From positions 1-64,000 of the forward strand of contig NZ_JANQDH010000012.1 in assembly GCF_029891735.1 (NCBI RefSeq): DNA of 64,000 bases. Reading direction: 5' to 3'. This document shows positions 1 through 8,530 of the stretch, one piece after another (position 1 is the stretch's first letter; every line of letters starts with the position of its first letter). A program made the translations under genes and the position numbers. The DNA comes from Chrysosporum bergii ANA360D (lineage in GTDB: Bacteria; Cyanobacteriota; Cyanobacteriia; Cyanobacteriales; Nostocaceae). A model generated the notes under the pieces. The model worked only from the letters and a program-made list of their open reading frames with translations, ran no database searches and was not told where the DNA came from.

Positions 1-102
1 CCAATATTTTTAGAAGCAGAAGAAGATATATTACCAGTACCAGAGTTTATCAGTGGTTTACAGTTGACTTTAGGGCAATTATTTGATTGCTTGAGATTAT
101 AA
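1..102 (+). CDS. C-terminal end of a cut gene, possibly Uma2 family
   Basis: An open frame enters from the left edge and stops at TAA 100-102, giving 33 residues with no start in view. The tail contains LPVPEFISGLQLTLGQLF, which resembles the last strand and helix of many cyanobacterial Uma2 (DUF820) proteins, where a proline-rich turn is followed by a hydrophobic LTLGQLF-like end. That family match is from memory of a short tail, so it is weak. A complete Uma2 gene exists elsewhere in the window (21049-21651), and both are followed on their 3' side by copies of the same dispersed repeat. Confidence 0.45.
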   Translation, partial: PIFLEAEEDILPVPEFISGLQLTLGQLFDCLRL

Positions 103-152
103 AGCATTTCTTAAAAGCATTTCTTAAAAGCATTTCTTAAAAGCATTTCTTA
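101..152. repeat. Four perfect tandem copies of a 13-bp unit
   Basis: The unit AAAGCATTTCTTA is repeated four times without mismatch (101-113, 114-126, 127-139, 140-152), beginning inside the stop codon of the upstream frame. Short tandem repeats of this kind are frequent in filamentous cyanobacteria and vary in copy number between strains. No function is evident. Confidence 0.95.
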
Positions 153-419
153 AGCACTAGGAGTTACGCATTGACAGAATAACAAAATAGTGAATTAATC
201 TAGGGGGACTTTGATTCTCGGTTATTGCATCGGGTTGTAATGTGGTATCAGTAGCACCGGCTTCTAGCGGGTATTGGTGACAAGCAGGATGCTTGTGTTA
301 CAGGCGCTCGCGCATTCCGTAAGAGTCCGTTTTAACGGACTTGAGCTTTGAGACGGGGAATTTATTCCCCGGCTTCTTGTGTTACAGGCGATTGGCTTCG
401 CCAGTGCCGTAGGCAATCC

Positions 420-450
420 CATGATCTATATCTCATAGATCATGTTTTTT
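420..450 (+). terminator. Hairpin followed by T run
   Basis: CATGATCTAT (420-429) pairs perfectly with ATAGATCATG (435-444) around a 5-nt loop and is followed by TTTTTT at 445-450. The geometry fits a Rho-independent terminator on the plus strand, although the stem is AT-rich. It may equally be one of the palindromic repeats filling this spacer. Confidence 0.45.
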
Positions 451-483
451 GTCAATGCGTAAGTCTTAAGCACCTGAAATACA

Positions 484-558
484 AATGTAAATAATCGTCT
501 TGTAGCACAAGTCCAGCTTGCTAAAAATGTACCTCACTTCGGCAAAATTCGCTCTAAA
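484..558. repeat. Dispersed repeat, copy 1
   Basis: This stretch closely matches 20964-21040. Shared blocks include AATGTAAAT, ATCGTCTTGTAGC, GCTTGCTAAAAATGTA and GGCAAAATTCGCT, with scattered substitutions and small length differences. It ends about 20 bp before the pgsA start. No open frame or terminal inverted repeat is obvious, so it is a small non-coding interspersed element of unknown origin. Confidence 0.75.
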
Positions 559-577
559 CAATTAGCTCCTACCAATT

Positions 578-1090
578 ATGAATTTACCTAACTTGATAAC
601 TTTTTCTCGACTACTGGGAATACCATTTTTACTTTATGGACTATATAATCCCACACCCCAAGCCAGATGGGTATGTTTGACCATATTTTTAGTTGCGGCG
701 TTAACCGACTGGTTAGATGGGTATTTAGCGCGTCAACTCAACCAAATTACTGATTTAGGTAAGTTTCTTGATCCTTTGGTGGATAAGTTACTAGTATTTG
801 CGCCATTGTTAGTCTTAGTTGAACTAGAGAAAATTCCAGCATGGGGAGTGTTTGTCATTTTAGCGCGGGAATTAGCGATCGCGGGTTGGCGGGTCAATCA
901 AACTACAATTACAGGGGCAAATATTTGGGGTAAACTAAAAACCGTTAGTCAGATCATAGCCATATCCCTATTAATTGCACCTTTATCATTAGCTTGGCAA
1001 CTTCCCACATTAATTGCTTTTTGGTTATCTGTGGTGTTAACAGTGATCTCTGGGGTAATTTATATTCTTGGAGCTTACCTATTTTCATAA
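578..1090 (+). CDS. pgsA: CDP-diacylglycerol--glycerol-3-phosphate 3-phosphatidyltransferase
   Basis: Makes phosphatidylglycerophosphate from CDP-diacylglycerol and glycerol-3-phosphate, the committed step to phosphatidylglycerol, the only phospholipid of thylakoids. The 170-residue protein is hydrophobic with several membrane spans and carries the CDP-alcohol phosphotransferase signature: D47-G48, A51-R52, G61, D65 and D69 give DGxxAR-x8-GxxxDxxxD. Length is normal for the family. It starts at ATG with the typical N-terminus MNLPNLITFSR. Its 3' end overlaps the convergent rfbB end by 16 bp, so the two transcripts share a tail. Confidence 0.95.
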   Translation: MNLPNLITFSRLLGIPFLLYGLYNPTPQARWVCLTIFLVAALTDWLDGYLARQLNQITDLGKFLDPLVDKLLVFAPLLVLVELEKIPAWGVFVILARELAIAGWRVNQTTITGANIWGKLKTVSQIIAISLLIAPLSLAWQLPTLIAFWLSVVLTVISGVIYILGAYLFS

Positions 1091-2139
1091 TTTTCTTTTA
1101 ACCAATACTTATGTTCTCCCGAACGTACTTGATTCACCCAGTCTGAATTATTGAGATACCATTGCACAGTTTTTAATAACCCACTGTCAAAGTTTTCTTC
1201 CGGTTTCCAGCCCAACTCATCAGTGATTTTATGACAATTAACTGCATATCTCCGGTCATGACCCGGACGGTCTTTAACAAAAGTAATTAAAGCAGAATAT
1301 TTGTACTCTGGTTTGGGTGCTAGTTGGTCAAGAATAGCACAGATTTTCTCAACAACTTGTAAATTAGTTTGTTCATTTAATCCACCAATATTATAAGTTT
1401 CGCCAATTTTACCTTGTTGTAGAACTAAGAGAATAGCCCGGCAATGGTCAATCACATAAAGCCAATCACGGATATTTTGCCCATCTCCATATATAGGTAG
1501 GGGTTGACCCTCCATAGCATTGAGGATCATCAAAGGAATGAGTTTTTCAGGAAACTGGTAAGGTCCATAATTATTAGAGCAATTTGTGGTTAAAGTAGGC
1601 AATCCATAGGTATGATAGTAAGCACGGACAAAATGGTCAGATGCAGCCTTAGAAGCAGCATAAGGACTATTGGGTGCTAGTGGGCTAGTTTCTTGAAAAG
1701 CCGGTTCTTGGGGATTGAGAGAACCATATACCTCATCTGTGGACACATGGAGAAAGCGAAATACCTGCTGTTGTGCTGCTGATAAACCTTGCCAATAGAC
1801 GCGACTTGCTTCTAATAGACCAAATGTGCCAACTACATTAGTTTGGATAAAATTTTCAGGATTTAAAATAGAACGGTCTACATGACTTTCAGCAGCAAAA
1901 TTAATAATTCCCTCTGGCTGATACTGTTGTAATAAATAACTAACTAATTCAAAATTACCAATATCCCCTTGAACAAAATGATAGTATGGGTCAGCCTGTA
2001 CTTGAGATAAATTACCTAAATTACCAGCATAAGTTAACTTATCCAAATTAATTATCTTAGCCCATCCCAACCGTCTAGCCAGCAGGATAAAATTAGCCCC
2101 AATAAACCCCGCCCCTCCTGTCACTAATACTGTTTGCAT
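1075..2139 (-). CDS. rfbB: dTDP-glucose 4,6-dehydratase
   Basis: Converts dTDP-glucose to dTDP-4-keto-6-deoxyglucose on the way to dTDP-rhamnose and other deoxysugars of surface polysaccharides. The 354-residue short-chain dehydrogenase/reductase shows the NAD-binding glycine motif TGGAGFIG at residues 7-14, STDEVYG at 133-139 holding the dehydratase Asp-Glu pair, and the YxxxK pair at Y160/K164. No rfbA, rfbC or rfbD lies next to it in this window. It is followed by other nucleotide-sugar genes, so this block probably supplies precursors for lipopolysaccharide O-chain or exopolysaccharide. The start is ATG at the genomic 3' end with TTGGCAAT-like context; no competing start is apparent. Confidence 0.95.
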   Translation of the reverse strand: MQTVLVTGGAGFIGANFILLARRLGWAKIINLDKLTYAGNLGNLSQVQADPYYHFVQGDIGNFELVSYLLQQYQPEGIINFAAESHVDRSILNPENFIQTNVVGTFGLLEASRVYWQGLSAAQQQVFRFLHVSTDEVYGSLNPQEPAFQETSPLAPNSPYAASKAASDHFVRAYYHTYGLPTLTTNCSNNYGPYQFPEKLIPLMILNAMEGQPLPIYGDGQNIRDWLYVIDHCRAILLVLQQGKIGETYNIGGLNEQTNLQVVEKICAILDQLAPKPEYKYSALITFVKDRPGHDRRYAVNCHKITDELGWKPEENFDSGLLKTVQWYLNNSDWVNQVRSGEHKYWLKENYENR

Positions 2140-2176
2140 ATCCGTTCATAACCCCACGGTATTAATAAAACAACCA

Positions 2177-2200
2177 CCCCGACTTAGGGAAAAATCGGGG
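2177..2200. terminator. Hairpin between the CSP41-like gene and rfbB
   Basis: CCCCGA (2177-2182) pairs with TCGGGG (2195-2200) around a 12-nt loop. It lies about 20 bp beyond the stop of the minus-strand gene at 2219 and upstream of rfbB on the same strand, so it could end the first transcript or form part of the rfbB leader. No long T run follows. Confidence 0.4.
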
Positions 2201-2218
2201 AGCAAACTTAATTACATT

Positions 2219-3157
2219 TTAAACAGCTTGTAAAATCTCATCATCCAGGGAAAAATCAACATCAGCTTGATCTCGTCTATTAGCCAGATAATCATTTTCA
2301 AAAGAATCAGTCAGCCCAGAAATTAAATCATATTGAGGTCGCCAAGCTAACTCAGTCATAGCCTTATTTACTGATGCGAAAAAGTGCTGTACTCGCATGG
2401 GAAAAGCTTTACCCTTGCCAAAATCAAATTTTTTCGGGTCGTAGTGGACAATTTTCATGGTATCAGGTGACTTACCAGCAGCTACAGCACAAGCACGGGC
2501 TAAACCGTCAAAAGTAACATAGCGATCGCCCGAAACATTATAAATTTGTCCTATGGCTTGTTGATTACCTATCACCTGTGACATGGCTGTGGCTAAATCC
2601 TTAACATGACCTAACTGTGTAATATGTAACCCATTACCAGGAATAGGAATAGGGCGATGGCGGACAATTCTATCAAAAAACCAACTTTCTAAATCATTAT
2701 AGTTACCTGGTCCGTAAATATAGGTAGGGCGAATAGAACTAAAAGGTAAATTCTCTTGAGTTAAGTAAGCTTCCGTTTCATGCTTACCTCGGTGACGACT
2801 CCTAGGGTCCACTGCATCACCCTCTGTGTGGGGTAATTGGTCAGACTTGAGATACACACCAGCAGAACTCATATAAACAAAATGTTGCACTTGACCCTGG
2901 AAAATTTCTGCCAATGGTTGAGTATCAGTAAGTTCCCGTCCGTTATTGTCAAAAATAACATCAAATTTTTCCGATGATAATTTTGCTTTGAGTTGGTCAG
3001 AGTTAGTGCGATCGCCTATAATTTGTCCTAATCCCGGCCAAGTCGGTACAGGACGATTACCACGATTAAACAGTACCACCTCATGTCCTTGTTCTACAAG
3101 CAACTGAGTCAGGTAAACACCAATAAACCTTGTACCACCCATGATTAAAATTCGCAT
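2219..3157 (-). CDS. NAD-dependent epimerase/dehydratase, CSP41-like
   Basis: A 312-residue atypical short-chain dehydrogenase. It begins MRILIMGGTRFIG with the Rossmann glycine motif GGTRFIG and has a YMSSAGVY strand and an IRPTYIYGPGNY segment. The overall pattern matches cyanobacterial relatives of plastid CSP41, the chloroplast stem-loop RNA-binding protein, more than true sugar epimerases. The classical YxxxK pair is not clear. The open frame reaches 48 residues further upstream (to 3301), but that extension is low-complexity and unlike the family, so the ATG at 3155-3157 is chosen. The substrate is unknown: RNA binding is known for the plastid relatives and only inferred here. Confidence 0.8.
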   Translation of the reverse strand: MRILIMGGTRFIGVYLTQLLVEQGHEVVLFNRGNRPVPTWPGLGQIIGDRTNSDQLKAKLSSEKFDVIFDNNGRELTDTQPLAEIFQGQVQHFVYMSSAGVYLKSDQLPHTEGDAVDPRSRHRGKHETEAYLTQENLPFSSIRPTYIYGPGNYNDLESWFFDRIVRHRPIPIPGNGLHITQLGHVKDLATAMSQVIGNQQAIGQIYNVSGDRYVTFDGLARACAVAAGKSPDTMKIVHYDPKKFDFGKGKAFPMRVQHFFASVNKAMTELAWRPQYDLISGLTDSFENDYLANRRDQADVDFSLDDEILQAV

Positions 3158-3342
3158 AAATTCCCACTTTTTAACTTTTACAGGATGGGGAGTGGGGTAG
3201 TAGCTTTCCCCTCCCCAATTTGAGGTTAACAGGTTAGAGAGTTCATCTGGAACCTTTTTTGAGATAATCAGGTCTTTTGCCTCATCAAGATGCAAACTCA
3301 AGTAGTCACACAGCTAAGTATAATCTTAGTCAAGGTGAGTAA

Positions 3343-3438
3343 GGGAGTGTCAAACTCCCAAATGGTAAAGGTTGCGTAGGGTGTCTTCAGACCGCGTAGC
3401 AACAACAGTATAAAATCCCCTGTGTTTCCACCAGGGGA
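3343..3438. other. Cluster of hairpins upstream of the glycosyltransferase
   Basis: Three inverted repeats follow one another: GGGAGT/ACTCCC at 3343-3359 with a 5-nt loop, a GTTGC/GCAAC pair around 3371-3403, and TCCCCTG/CAGGGGA at 3416-3438 with a 9-nt loop. They occupy most of the space between two divergent genes. They may be leader structures of the downstream gene or degraded repeat elements. Confidence 0.4.
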
Positions 3439-3464
3439 GATGTCAACCCTAAAAGTTAGCTCAG

Positions 3465-4607
3465 GTGTCCTTGAAATACGCTTTGGTTCATGAGTGGCTT
3501 ACACCAAAAGCCACAGGCGGTTCGGAATTAGTTGTGCGGCAAATTCTCAATCATATTGATGCGAATTTATATGCCTTGATTGATTTTGAATCCAGCAATT
3601 GGGAAAGTTATTTATACAAACGTCAGATTGGTACAACCTTTCTCCAACACTTGCCTTTTGCCCGTAATGGCGTACAAAAGTACCTGCCCTTGTTGCCATT
3701 GGCCATTGAACAATTAGACCTGCGGCAGTATGACGTAATTCTATCGTCATCCCACGCGGTGGCTAAAGGAGTTTTAACCACTCCGGATCAGTTGCACATT
3801 TGTTACTGTCATAGCCCCATGCGCTATGCTTGGGATTTAACTTTTGATTATCTACGCGAAAGTAACTTGGGACAGGGTGTAGCTGGATGGGTAACTCGCT
3901 ATTTATTACATGAATTGCGCCAGTGGGATGTATTGAGTGCTAATCGCGTTGATTACTTCATCGCTAATTCCCAGCATACAGCCCGGCGGATTTGGCGTTG
4001 CTACCGACGGGAAGCAACAGTCATTTATCCCCCAGTCAATATTGATAGTTGCCCATTTTTGGCCAATAAAGAAGATTTTTATTTGACAGTTTCCCGATTG
4101 GTCAGTTATAAGCAGGTATCTTTAATTGTTAAAGCCTTCAATCAATTAAAACTACCCTTAGTAATTATTGGTACAGGTTCAGAAATGCCCAACATTCGCA
4201 ATATGGCTAACTCTAATATCCAAATACTGGGATGGCAGCCCGATGATGTTGTCAAAAAATATATGTCTAGAGCTAAAGCGTTTGTGTATGCAGCTTGTGA
4301 GGATTTTGGCATCGCTTTAGTAGAAGCACAAGCTTGTGGGACTCCAGTAATTGCCTATGGTGCTGGAGGTGCTTTAGAAACAGTGCGCGATTTACACTCT
4401 TGTATGGATACAGCAACAGGTATATTGTTTAAAAACCAAACAGCAGCGGCTTTAATGGAGGCAGTGGAAAAATTCACAGCTGATCAAAATTCTTTTAATC
4501 TGGAGTATATGCGATCGCACGTTTCCCAGTTTTCCTTGGAAATCTTTGGCCAGCGCTATCTCCAATTTATAGACCAATGCAACCAACAAAAAGCACGGTC
4601 AAAGTGA
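3465..4607 (+). CDS. Family 4-type glycosyltransferase
   Basis: A 380-residue GT-B fold enzyme predicted to transfer a sugar from a nucleotide donor onto a growing surface glycan. The N-terminal domain begins KYALVHEWLTPKATGGSE, with the glycine-rich acceptor loop. The C-terminal Rossmann domain carries the EDFGIALVEAQACGTPVIA stretch, in which the two glutamates of the EX7E motif bind the donor. The frame opens with GTG at 3465 and no ATG fits the conserved N-terminus. It heads a plus-strand run of exopolysaccharide genes (sugar transferase, gmd, fcl), so it likely acts in the same polymer pathway. Donor and acceptor cannot be read from sequence. Confidence 0.88.
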   Translation: MSLKYALVHEWLTPKATGGSELVVRQILNHIDANLYALIDFESSNWESYLYKRQIGTTFLQHLPFARNGVQKYLPLLPLAIEQLDLRQYDVILSSSHAVAKGVLTTPDQLHICYCHSPMRYAWDLTFDYLRESNLGQGVAGWVTRYLLHELRQWDVLSANRVDYFIANSQHTARRIWRCYRREATVIYPPVNIDSCPFLANKEDFYLTVSRLVSYKQVSLIVKAFNQLKLPLVIIGTGSEMPNIRNMANSNIQILGWQPDDVVKKYMSRAKAFVYAACEDFGIALVEAQACGTPVIAYGAGGALETVRDLHSCMDTATGILFKNQTAAALMEAVEKFTADQNSFNLEYMRSHVSQFSLEIFGQRYLQFIDQCNQQKARSK

Positions 4608-4719
4608 TCAAATCAATGTAGTTAGGTGTTTTGTGGGCTTTTGGCAATTTATTCCCAGGAGCAGTTCATTTTAGCTTTAAGATTGAGATTATGTGTGGTG
4701 TGGATTATTAAGGAGTATA

Positions 4720-5502
4720 ATGACTGCCCAAAGCTCACTCCTCTCCGGTAAGCGAGAACTACCCTTTAGGAATGGCAAAGCCCAACGGCAAGATGCTAAC
4801 GCTTCTAAGCGTGCTTTTTTCAGACGCGGCCAAAAAACAAAACCGCCGGGGCTGAAACCTACAGGCTTGTCTTTTCAAGGTTTAAACGGAGAGTTTGCTA
4901 AACGACTATTTGATATAGTTTTTTCCCTGTTGGTATTGATTTTGTTCTGCCCTGTTTATTTAATTTTGTCCCTGCTGATTGCTGTAAGCTCAGAAGGTCC
5001 AATTTTCTACGTCCAAAAACGGGTGGGGAAAAACTACAAGGTTTTTAATTGTATCAAATTCCGGACAATGGTGACCAATGCCGAGGAAGTGCTTGTGCAA
5101 ATGATGGAAACATCCCCCGATTTGCGCCAAGAGTTTGAAAGTAACTTTAAACTCAAAAAAGACCCGCGAGTTACTAAAATTGGTCAATTTCTGCGATTTA
5201 CCAGCTTAGATGAATTTCCCCAGTTCTGGAACGTTCTCAAAGGAGATATGAGTGTTGTGGGACCGCGCCCTTTAGTTATTTCAGAATTGCCAAAATATGG
5301 TTGTCACATGGATTATATCTTAACCATTCGTCCAGGCATCACTGGATTATGGCAAGTTTCTGGACGTAATGACATTCCTTACCCAAAAAGAGTACAAATA
5401 GACCTGCATTATGTCAAATTTAGAAATTTTTGGCTTGACTTATGGATAATATTGAAAACAATTAATGTGGTTATTTGCCCCAAAAATAAAGGAGCATACT
5501 GA
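4720..5502 (+). CDS. Undecaprenyl-phosphate sugar phosphotransferase
   Basis: A bacterial sugar transferase that would load the first sugar-1-phosphate onto the lipid carrier to start exopolysaccharide repeat-unit assembly. The 260-residue protein has a polar N-terminal extension, one membrane segment ([20 protein letters not shown]), and the cytosolic catalytic domain with KFRTM, the [14 protein letters not shown] stretch, VGPRP and [13 protein letters not shown], all hallmarks of the WcaJ/RfbP C-terminal domain. An open frame extends nine codons upstream, but AGGAG at 4711-4715 sits four bases before the ATG at 4720, which decides the start. It lacks the multi-span N-terminal half of WbaP-type enzymes, so it is the short form. 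Confidence 0.9.
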   Translation: MTAQSSLLSGKRELPFRNGKAQRQDANASKRAFFRRGQKTKPPGLKPTGLSFQGLNGEFAKRLFDIVFSLLVLILFCPVYLILSLLIAVSSEGPIFYVQKRVGKNYKVFNCIKFRTMVTNAEEVLVQMMETSPDLRQEFESNFKLKKDPRVTKIGQFLRFTSLDEFPQFWNVLKGDMSVVGPRPLVISELPKYGCHMDYILTIRPGITGLWQVSGRNDIPYPKRVQIDLHYVKFRNFWLDLWIILKTINVVICPKNKGAY

Positions 5503-5823
5503 AGATACAGGGGTGATTAAAATGACAGTTAACCCCACCCCTTACCCTAGAAAATTAATTCAAGCTTAACAAAGGGAAGTTTATCTAAGAAGTTTATATA
5601 AATTTTTGACCAAGATTAAAAAAATTATACAATTGATCAGGTCGGTTTTGAGTTAAGCTGCTTGAGGTAACTTGTGAAATTAGGTTTTAATAAGTATATT
5701 TAATGACGGATAATTGTTAGAACTATTAGGTTGACTATTTCAAGGCAATCTGGTTTTCAATGACTAGGTTGCCAAAATCAACATGGGACTATATTGATTA
5801 AAGATAACAGGGGATAATTGAGC
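5503..5823. other. AT-rich spacer before gmd
   Basis: About 320 bp with no credible gene. A weak inverted repeat (GGGGT near 5512, ACCCC near 5535) lies just after the sugar-transferase stop. The rest is AT-rich and may contain the gmd-fcl promoter, but no convincing -35/-10 pair was picked out. Confidence 0.6.
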
Positions 5824-6900
5824 ATGACCCAAAGCAAACGCGCGTTAATTACTGGTATTACTGGTCAAGACGGTTCATACCTGAGTGAGTTATTGCTAGA
5901 ACAAGGTTATGAGGTGCATGGTATTATTCGCCGTACCTCCACCTTTAACACAGACCGCATTGATCACATATATGAAGACCCCCACAAACAGGGAGTGCGG
6001 TTGTTTCTTCACTACGGCGACTTGACCGACGGTACAACATTACGCCGCATCTTAGAAGCAGTGCAGCCCACAGAAATTTATAACCTAGGCGCTCAATCCC
6101 ATGTGAGAGTGAGTTTTGACTCACCAGAGTATACTGTTGATGCCGTGGGTATGGGAACATTACGTTTACTAGAAGCAATCCGCGACTACCAGCAACGTAC
6201 AGGAATTCAAGTGCGGTTTTATCAAGCCGGTTCCTCAGAAATGTTTGGTTTGGTGCAAGCAGTACCCCAAAAGGAAACAACGCCTTTTTATCCCCGCAGT
6301 CCCTATGCTTGTGCTAAAGTTTATGCCCACTGGCAAACGGTGAACTACCGCGAATCTTATAACTTGTTTGCTTGTAATGGCATTCTGTTTAACCACGAAT
6401 CACCACGACGGGGGGAAACTTTCGTTACCCGTAAAATTACTAGGGCAGTAGCCAAAATTGTGGCAGGTAAACAGAAAAAACTTTATATGGGTAATTTGGA
6501 TGCCAAGCGAGATTGGGGCTATGCTAAGGATTACGTGCGGGCAATGTGGCTAATGTTGCAGCAAGACCAGCCAGACGACTACGTAATTGCCACGGGTCAA
6601 ACTTACTCTGTACGGCAATTTCTGGAAAAAGCATTTGGTTATGTCAACCTAAAGTGGGAAGATTATGTAGAGTTCGATGAGCGCTATATCCGTCCGGCAG
6701 AAGTAGATTTGTTAATTGGTGATCCTACCAAGGCTAAACAACAGTTGGGTTGGCAACCATCTGTAACCTTTGATGAGTTAGTAGCTTTGATGGTAGAAGC
6801 AGACCTACAGGCCTTGGGTCAAACTTCACCCAATGGTAATGGTACAGTTTCTCATGATATAGCCACTATTCGTCCAGAACTGGGCGCTCTTCATTTCTGA
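5824..6900 (+). CDS. gmd: GDP-mannose 4,6-dehydratase
   Basis: Converts GDP-D-mannose to GDP-4-keto-6-deoxymannose, the first step to GDP-L-fucose and related deoxysugars. The 358-residue enzyme shows [14 protein letters not shown] with the NADP-binding GxxGxxG loop, the RRTS phosphate-binding residues, AGSSEMFG (catalytic Ser-Ser-Glu region) and [10 protein letters not shown] providing the YxxxK pair. Length and motifs are typical. The frame also opens at TTG 5818, but AGGGG at 5809-5813 is better placed for the ATG at 5824. It is followed by fcl, which uses its product, so the two form a fucose module. Confidence 0.95.
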   Translation: MTQSKRALITGITGQDGSYLSELLLEQGYEVHGIIRRTSTFNTDRIDHIYEDPHKQGVRLFLHYGDLTDGTTLRRILEAVQPTEIYNLGAQSHVRVSFDSPEYTVDAVGMGTLRLLEAIRDYQQRTGIQVRFYQAGSSEMFGLVQAVPQKETTPFYPRSPYACAKVYAHWQTVNYRESYNLFACNGILFNHESPRRGETFVTRKITRAVAKIVAGKQKKLYMGNLDAKRDWGYAKDYVRAMWLMLQQDQPDDYVIATGQTYSVRQFLEKAFGYVNLKWEDYVEFDERYIRPAEVDLLIGDPTKAKQQLGWQPSVTFDELVALMVEADLQALGQTSPNGNGTVSHDIATIRPELGALHF

Positions 6901-6922
6901 TTTGTCCCCACACCATAAGATT

Positions 6923-7867
6923 ATGAACGCCTTAGAACTAAACAATAAACGGATTCTCGTCACCGGCGGCGCTGGCTTCCTCGGCCGTCGCGTGATTGAT
7001 CAACTATGTCAGTCCGGGGCCGATAGTGCGAAAATTACAGTGCCGCGATCGCGTGATTATGACTTACGCGTTCTGGAAAATTGCCAACGCGCCGTTGACC
7101 AGCAAGATATTGTCATTCACCTAGCAGCACACGTGGGCGGTATTGGTCTTAACCGGGAAAAACCCGCCGAGTTATTCTACGACAACTTGATCATGGGGAC
7201 TCAGCTAATTCACACTGCCTATGAAGCTGGAGTAGAAAAATTTGTTTGTGTGGGGACCATTTGCGCTTATCCCAAATTTACACCAGTACCATTCCAAGAA
7301 GATGATTTATGGAATGGCTACCCGGAAGAAACTAACGCTCCTTACGGCATTGCTAAAAAGGCGCTTTTAGTTCAATTGCAATCTTACCGCCAACAGTATG
7401 GCTTTAATGGCATTTACTTGTTACCTGTCAACTTATACGGTCCTGAAGATAACTTTGACCCTCGTAGTTCCCACGTGATTCCGGCCTTAATTCGCAAAGT
7501 CCATGAAGCCCAAATCAGGGCAGAAAAACAACTTCCTGTTTGGGGTGATGGTAGCCCCACCCGTGAGTTTTTGTATTCAGAAGATGCAGCCAGGGGCATT
7601 GTTATGGGTACACAACTTTACAACGATTCCCAACCGGTTAACTTGGGAACTGGTGCAGAAATCTCCATCAGTGACTTAATTACACTGATCTGCGAATTGA
7701 TGGAATTTAACGGTGAGATTGTCTGGGAAACAGATCAACCCAATGGTCAACCCAGGCGTTGCTTAGATATTGAACGGGCCAAGCAAGCCTTTAACTTTAC
7801 CGCCCAAGTAAGTTTTAGGCAAGGGCTAAAAAATACCATTGACTGGTATCGACAAAACGCTGCATAG
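6923..7867 (+). CDS. fcl: GDP-L-fucose synthase (3,5-epimerase/4-reductase)
   Basis: Epimerises and reduces the gmd product to GDP-L-fucose with NADPH. The 314-residue protein has [14 protein letters not shown] as NADP-binding loop, a [15 protein letters not shown] stretch with the catalytic Ser position changed to Thr-Ile-Cys as in other Fcl relatives, and YGIAKKA giving YxxxK. The frame is open from a TTG at 6902, but the conserved N-terminus fits the ATG at 6923. It begins 22 bp after gmd and a strong terminator follows at 7878-7900, so gmd-fcl probably ends one transcript. Confidence 0.93.
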   Translation: MNALELNNKRILVTGGAGFLGRRVIDQLCQSGADSAKITVPRSRDYDLRVLENCQRAVDQQDIVIHLAAHVGGIGLNREKPAELFYDNLIMGTQLIHTAYEAGVEKFVCVGTICAYPKFTPVPFQEDDLWNGYPEETNAPYGIAKKALLVQLQSYRQQYGFNGIYLLPVNLYGPEDNFDPRSSHVIPALIRKVHEAQIRAEKQLPVWGDGSPTREFLYSEDAARGIVMGTQLYNDSQPVNLGTGAEISISDLITLICELMEFNGEIVWETDQPNGQPRRCLDIERAKQAFNFTAQVSFRQGLKNTIDWYRQNAA

Positions 7868-7877
7868 TAATAAGAAT

Positions 7878-7900
7878 GTGGGCATTGCCCACTTTTTTTT
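7878..7900 (+). terminator. Rho-independent terminator after fcl
   Basis: GTGGGC (7878-7883) and GCCCAC (7887-7892) form a perfect 6-bp GC-rich stem with a 3-nt loop, followed by eight T residues (7893-7900). This is the clearest intrinsic terminator in the window and ends the gmd-fcl unit. Confidence 0.9.
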
Positions 7901-7945
7901 CAGCAACATCACAGTGAGAAAAAGTGAACAAATTGGCAGTTTACC

Positions 7946-8515
7946 ATGGATAAAGTTGATTTACGCCGTATTTTGCTTAAACAACGGCAATCACTATCTG
8001 TGACACAATGGAGAGAAAAAAGCGATCGCATTTGTCAGCACCTGCAACAGTCCCCTGTATTTACCCAAGCTCAAACAATACTGGCTTATTTTAGCTTTCG
8101 TCAAGAACCAGATTTGAGTCCCTTATTTAAAAATACTAATTATAATTGGGGGTTTCCCCGTTGCGTGGGTAAGTCTCTCCAATGGCACACCTGGAAACCT
8201 GGAGATTCCCTTCAAGTCGGTACTTATGGAATTACTGAACCTCATGCCCATACCCCCAGTATAGAACCAGGAGAAGTTGATTTAATTCTAGTTCCCTGTG
8301 TAGCCGCCGATTATGACAGATATCGTCTAGGTTATGGCGGTGGGTATTATGACCGCTTACTTAGTTCACCCCATTATGCCCATAAACCCACCATAGGCAT
8401 TATGTTTGATTTTGCTTATCTCTCTCAAATACCTCGAGAAACTTGGGATAAACCCTTAAAGTATATTGTTACAGACAATCCCCACTATCTTACAGGTAAG
8501 ATGAGGAATGATTAG
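7946..8515 (+). CDS. 5-formyltetrahydrofolate cyclo-ligase
   Basis: ATP-dependent enzyme that recycles 5-formyl-THF to 5,10-methenyl-THF in one-carbon metabolism. The 189-residue protein begins with the basic helix KVDLRRILLKQRQSLS and carries the family signature VPCVAADYDRYRLGYGGGYYDR with its glycine-rich ATP loop. Length is normal. It starts at ATG with no overlap to neighbours. The ABC permease start follows 16 bp after its stop, so the two may be co-transcribed, though no functional link is evident. Confidence 0.92.
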   Translation: MDKVDLRRILLKQRQSLSVTQWREKSDRICQHLQQSPVFTQAQTILAYFSFRQEPDLSPLFKNTNYNWGFPRCVGKSLQWHTWKPGDSLQVGTYGITEPHAHTPSIEPGEVDLILVPCVAADYDRYRLGYGGGYYDRLLSSPHYAHKPTIGIMFDFAYLSQIPRETWDKPLKYIVTDNPHYLTGKMRND

Positions 8516-8530
8516 AATTGAGGAACAAAA

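Larger units (their letters stand above)
153..577. other. Repeat- and palindrome-rich spacer without genes
   Basis: No credible reading frame is seen. The spacer holds a 15-bp direct repeat (CTTGTGTTACAGGCG at 292-306 and 376-390), perfect palindromes at 325-340 (GTCCGTT, TT, AACGGAC) and 355-370 (GGGGAAT, TT, ATTCCCC), a 10-bp stem hairpin at 420-444, and one copy of a dispersed repeat (484-558). It looks like a stack of small non-coding repeat elements between the cut gene and pgsA. Confidence 0.8.

Noticed and set aside
101-152. Possible CRISPR array from regular repeats
   Set aside because: Units are 13 bp and directly abutting with no spacers, so it is a simple tandem repeat. No cas genes are present.
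3158-3301. 48-residue N-terminal extension of the CSP41-like protein
   Set aside because: It precedes the typical Rossmann start MRILIMGGTRFIG and shows no targeting or domain features, so the internal ATG is taken as start.
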